From Neostapfia colusana (taxonomy: Eukaryota; Streptophyta; Magnoliopsida; Poales; Poaceae): DNA of 64,000 nt. Position 1 is the first letter of the stretch, and the number at the start of each line of letters is the position of its first letter. The stretch is taken from the NCBI GenBank assembly GCA_030760725.1, contig JASWHV010000009.1, positions 108,883,854-108,947,853 of the forward strand. The letters run 5' to 3'. A program made the translations under genes and the position numbers. A model generated the notes under the pieces. The model saw only the letters and a program-made list of their open reading frames with translations, was not told the DNA's origin and searched no databases. Below, in pieces: positions 63,734-64,000 of this stretch.

Positions 63734-64000
63734 GGAAAGGCAGGGAATAATTAGTTGTTTAAATCATTTAATTAGTTGATTTCTTGTTTATTTTGTAGTT
63801 TTATTTATTAATTATTTGATTAGTAGCGTAATTGTTTAAATATTACTTTGATTGATGAAGTGCTAAATTATTATATAAATAGTCGGGCCGGCCTAGCTTG
63901 GCACAAGCTATTTAGGGTCCGGCCCAACACGGTCCATTTACCCGGCCCGACACGATCGTTACATATGCGTCAAGATGGGCACGGAAGCGAACGACGATGG
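63734..64000. other. AT-rich flank, then GC-rich edge
   Basis: 63746-63890 is AT-rich with 'ttagttgatttcttgtttat'-like text reminiscent of the CACTA introns at 2170 and 31940. 63890-64000 is richer in GC with a 'gggccggcc...gtccggccca' phrase. No gene is visible; it replaces the expected 5' exon of the zinc-finger gene. Confidence 0.4.

Overview
The window is plant nuclear DNA, almost certainly from a grass and probably a panicoid. It has chromovirus, Tat, SIRE and Ale/Retrofit-like LTR retrotransposons, several CACTA transposons, an RTE-type LINE and a Cassandra TRIM, all nested in each other, with very GC-rich first exons and AT-rich introns. I see no intact host gene. The host material is a decayed tandem array of F-box pseudogenes, a broken C2H2 zinc-finger gene and a DUF241 fragment. 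Every coding call rests on reading the translation by eye; no database search was possible.

Layout. 1-1.6 kb: 3' end of an RTE LINE, then a possible solo copia LTR. 1.6-8.1 kb: a CACTA element (TIRs at 1633 and 8085) with a spliced proline-rich ORF, split by a 4.0 kb solo Ty3 LTR with a GGGGG target duplication. 8.1-30.3 kb: an F-box pseudogene array on the minus strand with a period near 1.2 kb. One unit is split by a complete 15.4 kb Tekay-like Ty3 element (9480-24903, target duplication GTAAT) that has 3.7-3.9 kb LTRs, an extra ORF before gag, and a chromodomain. 30.3-31.6 kb: a Tat-type Ty3 fragment. 31.6-41.3 kb: a second CACTA element, entered by a complete SIRE-like copia element that lacks reverse transcriptase (32441-39369, target duplication ATTTG) and by a Cassandra TRIM with 5S-like segments (40098-40835, target duplication ACGTA). 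41.3-44.6 kb: a probable solo LTR related to the Tekay LTR. 44.9-48.3 kb: a copia element cut off by a third CACTA element (48.3-53.7 kb, minus) that carries decayed TNP2 transposase. 53.9-54.9 kb: a fourth CACTA terminus next to a DUF241 fragment. 56.0-63.7 kb: a C2H2 zinc-finger gene on the minus strand, split beside a splice donor by a copia element, which is itself split by a SIRE-like LTR.

How the parts relate. The features form a layered insertion record rather than a pathway. Target-site duplications prove five insertions (solo LTR at 3014, Tekay element, SIRE element, Cassandra, RTE-derived 184 bp insert); a sixth, copia in the zinc-finger gene, is probable. All polyproteins carry stops, frameshifts or lost domains, so mobility, if any, would need enzymes supplied from elsewhere. 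I found no convincing new biological system. The points most worth a second look are the Cassandra element with its empty-site control, the SIRE element lacking RT, the dyad-rich LTR arrays, the pre-gag ORF and the host-gene fragments beside CACTA ends.
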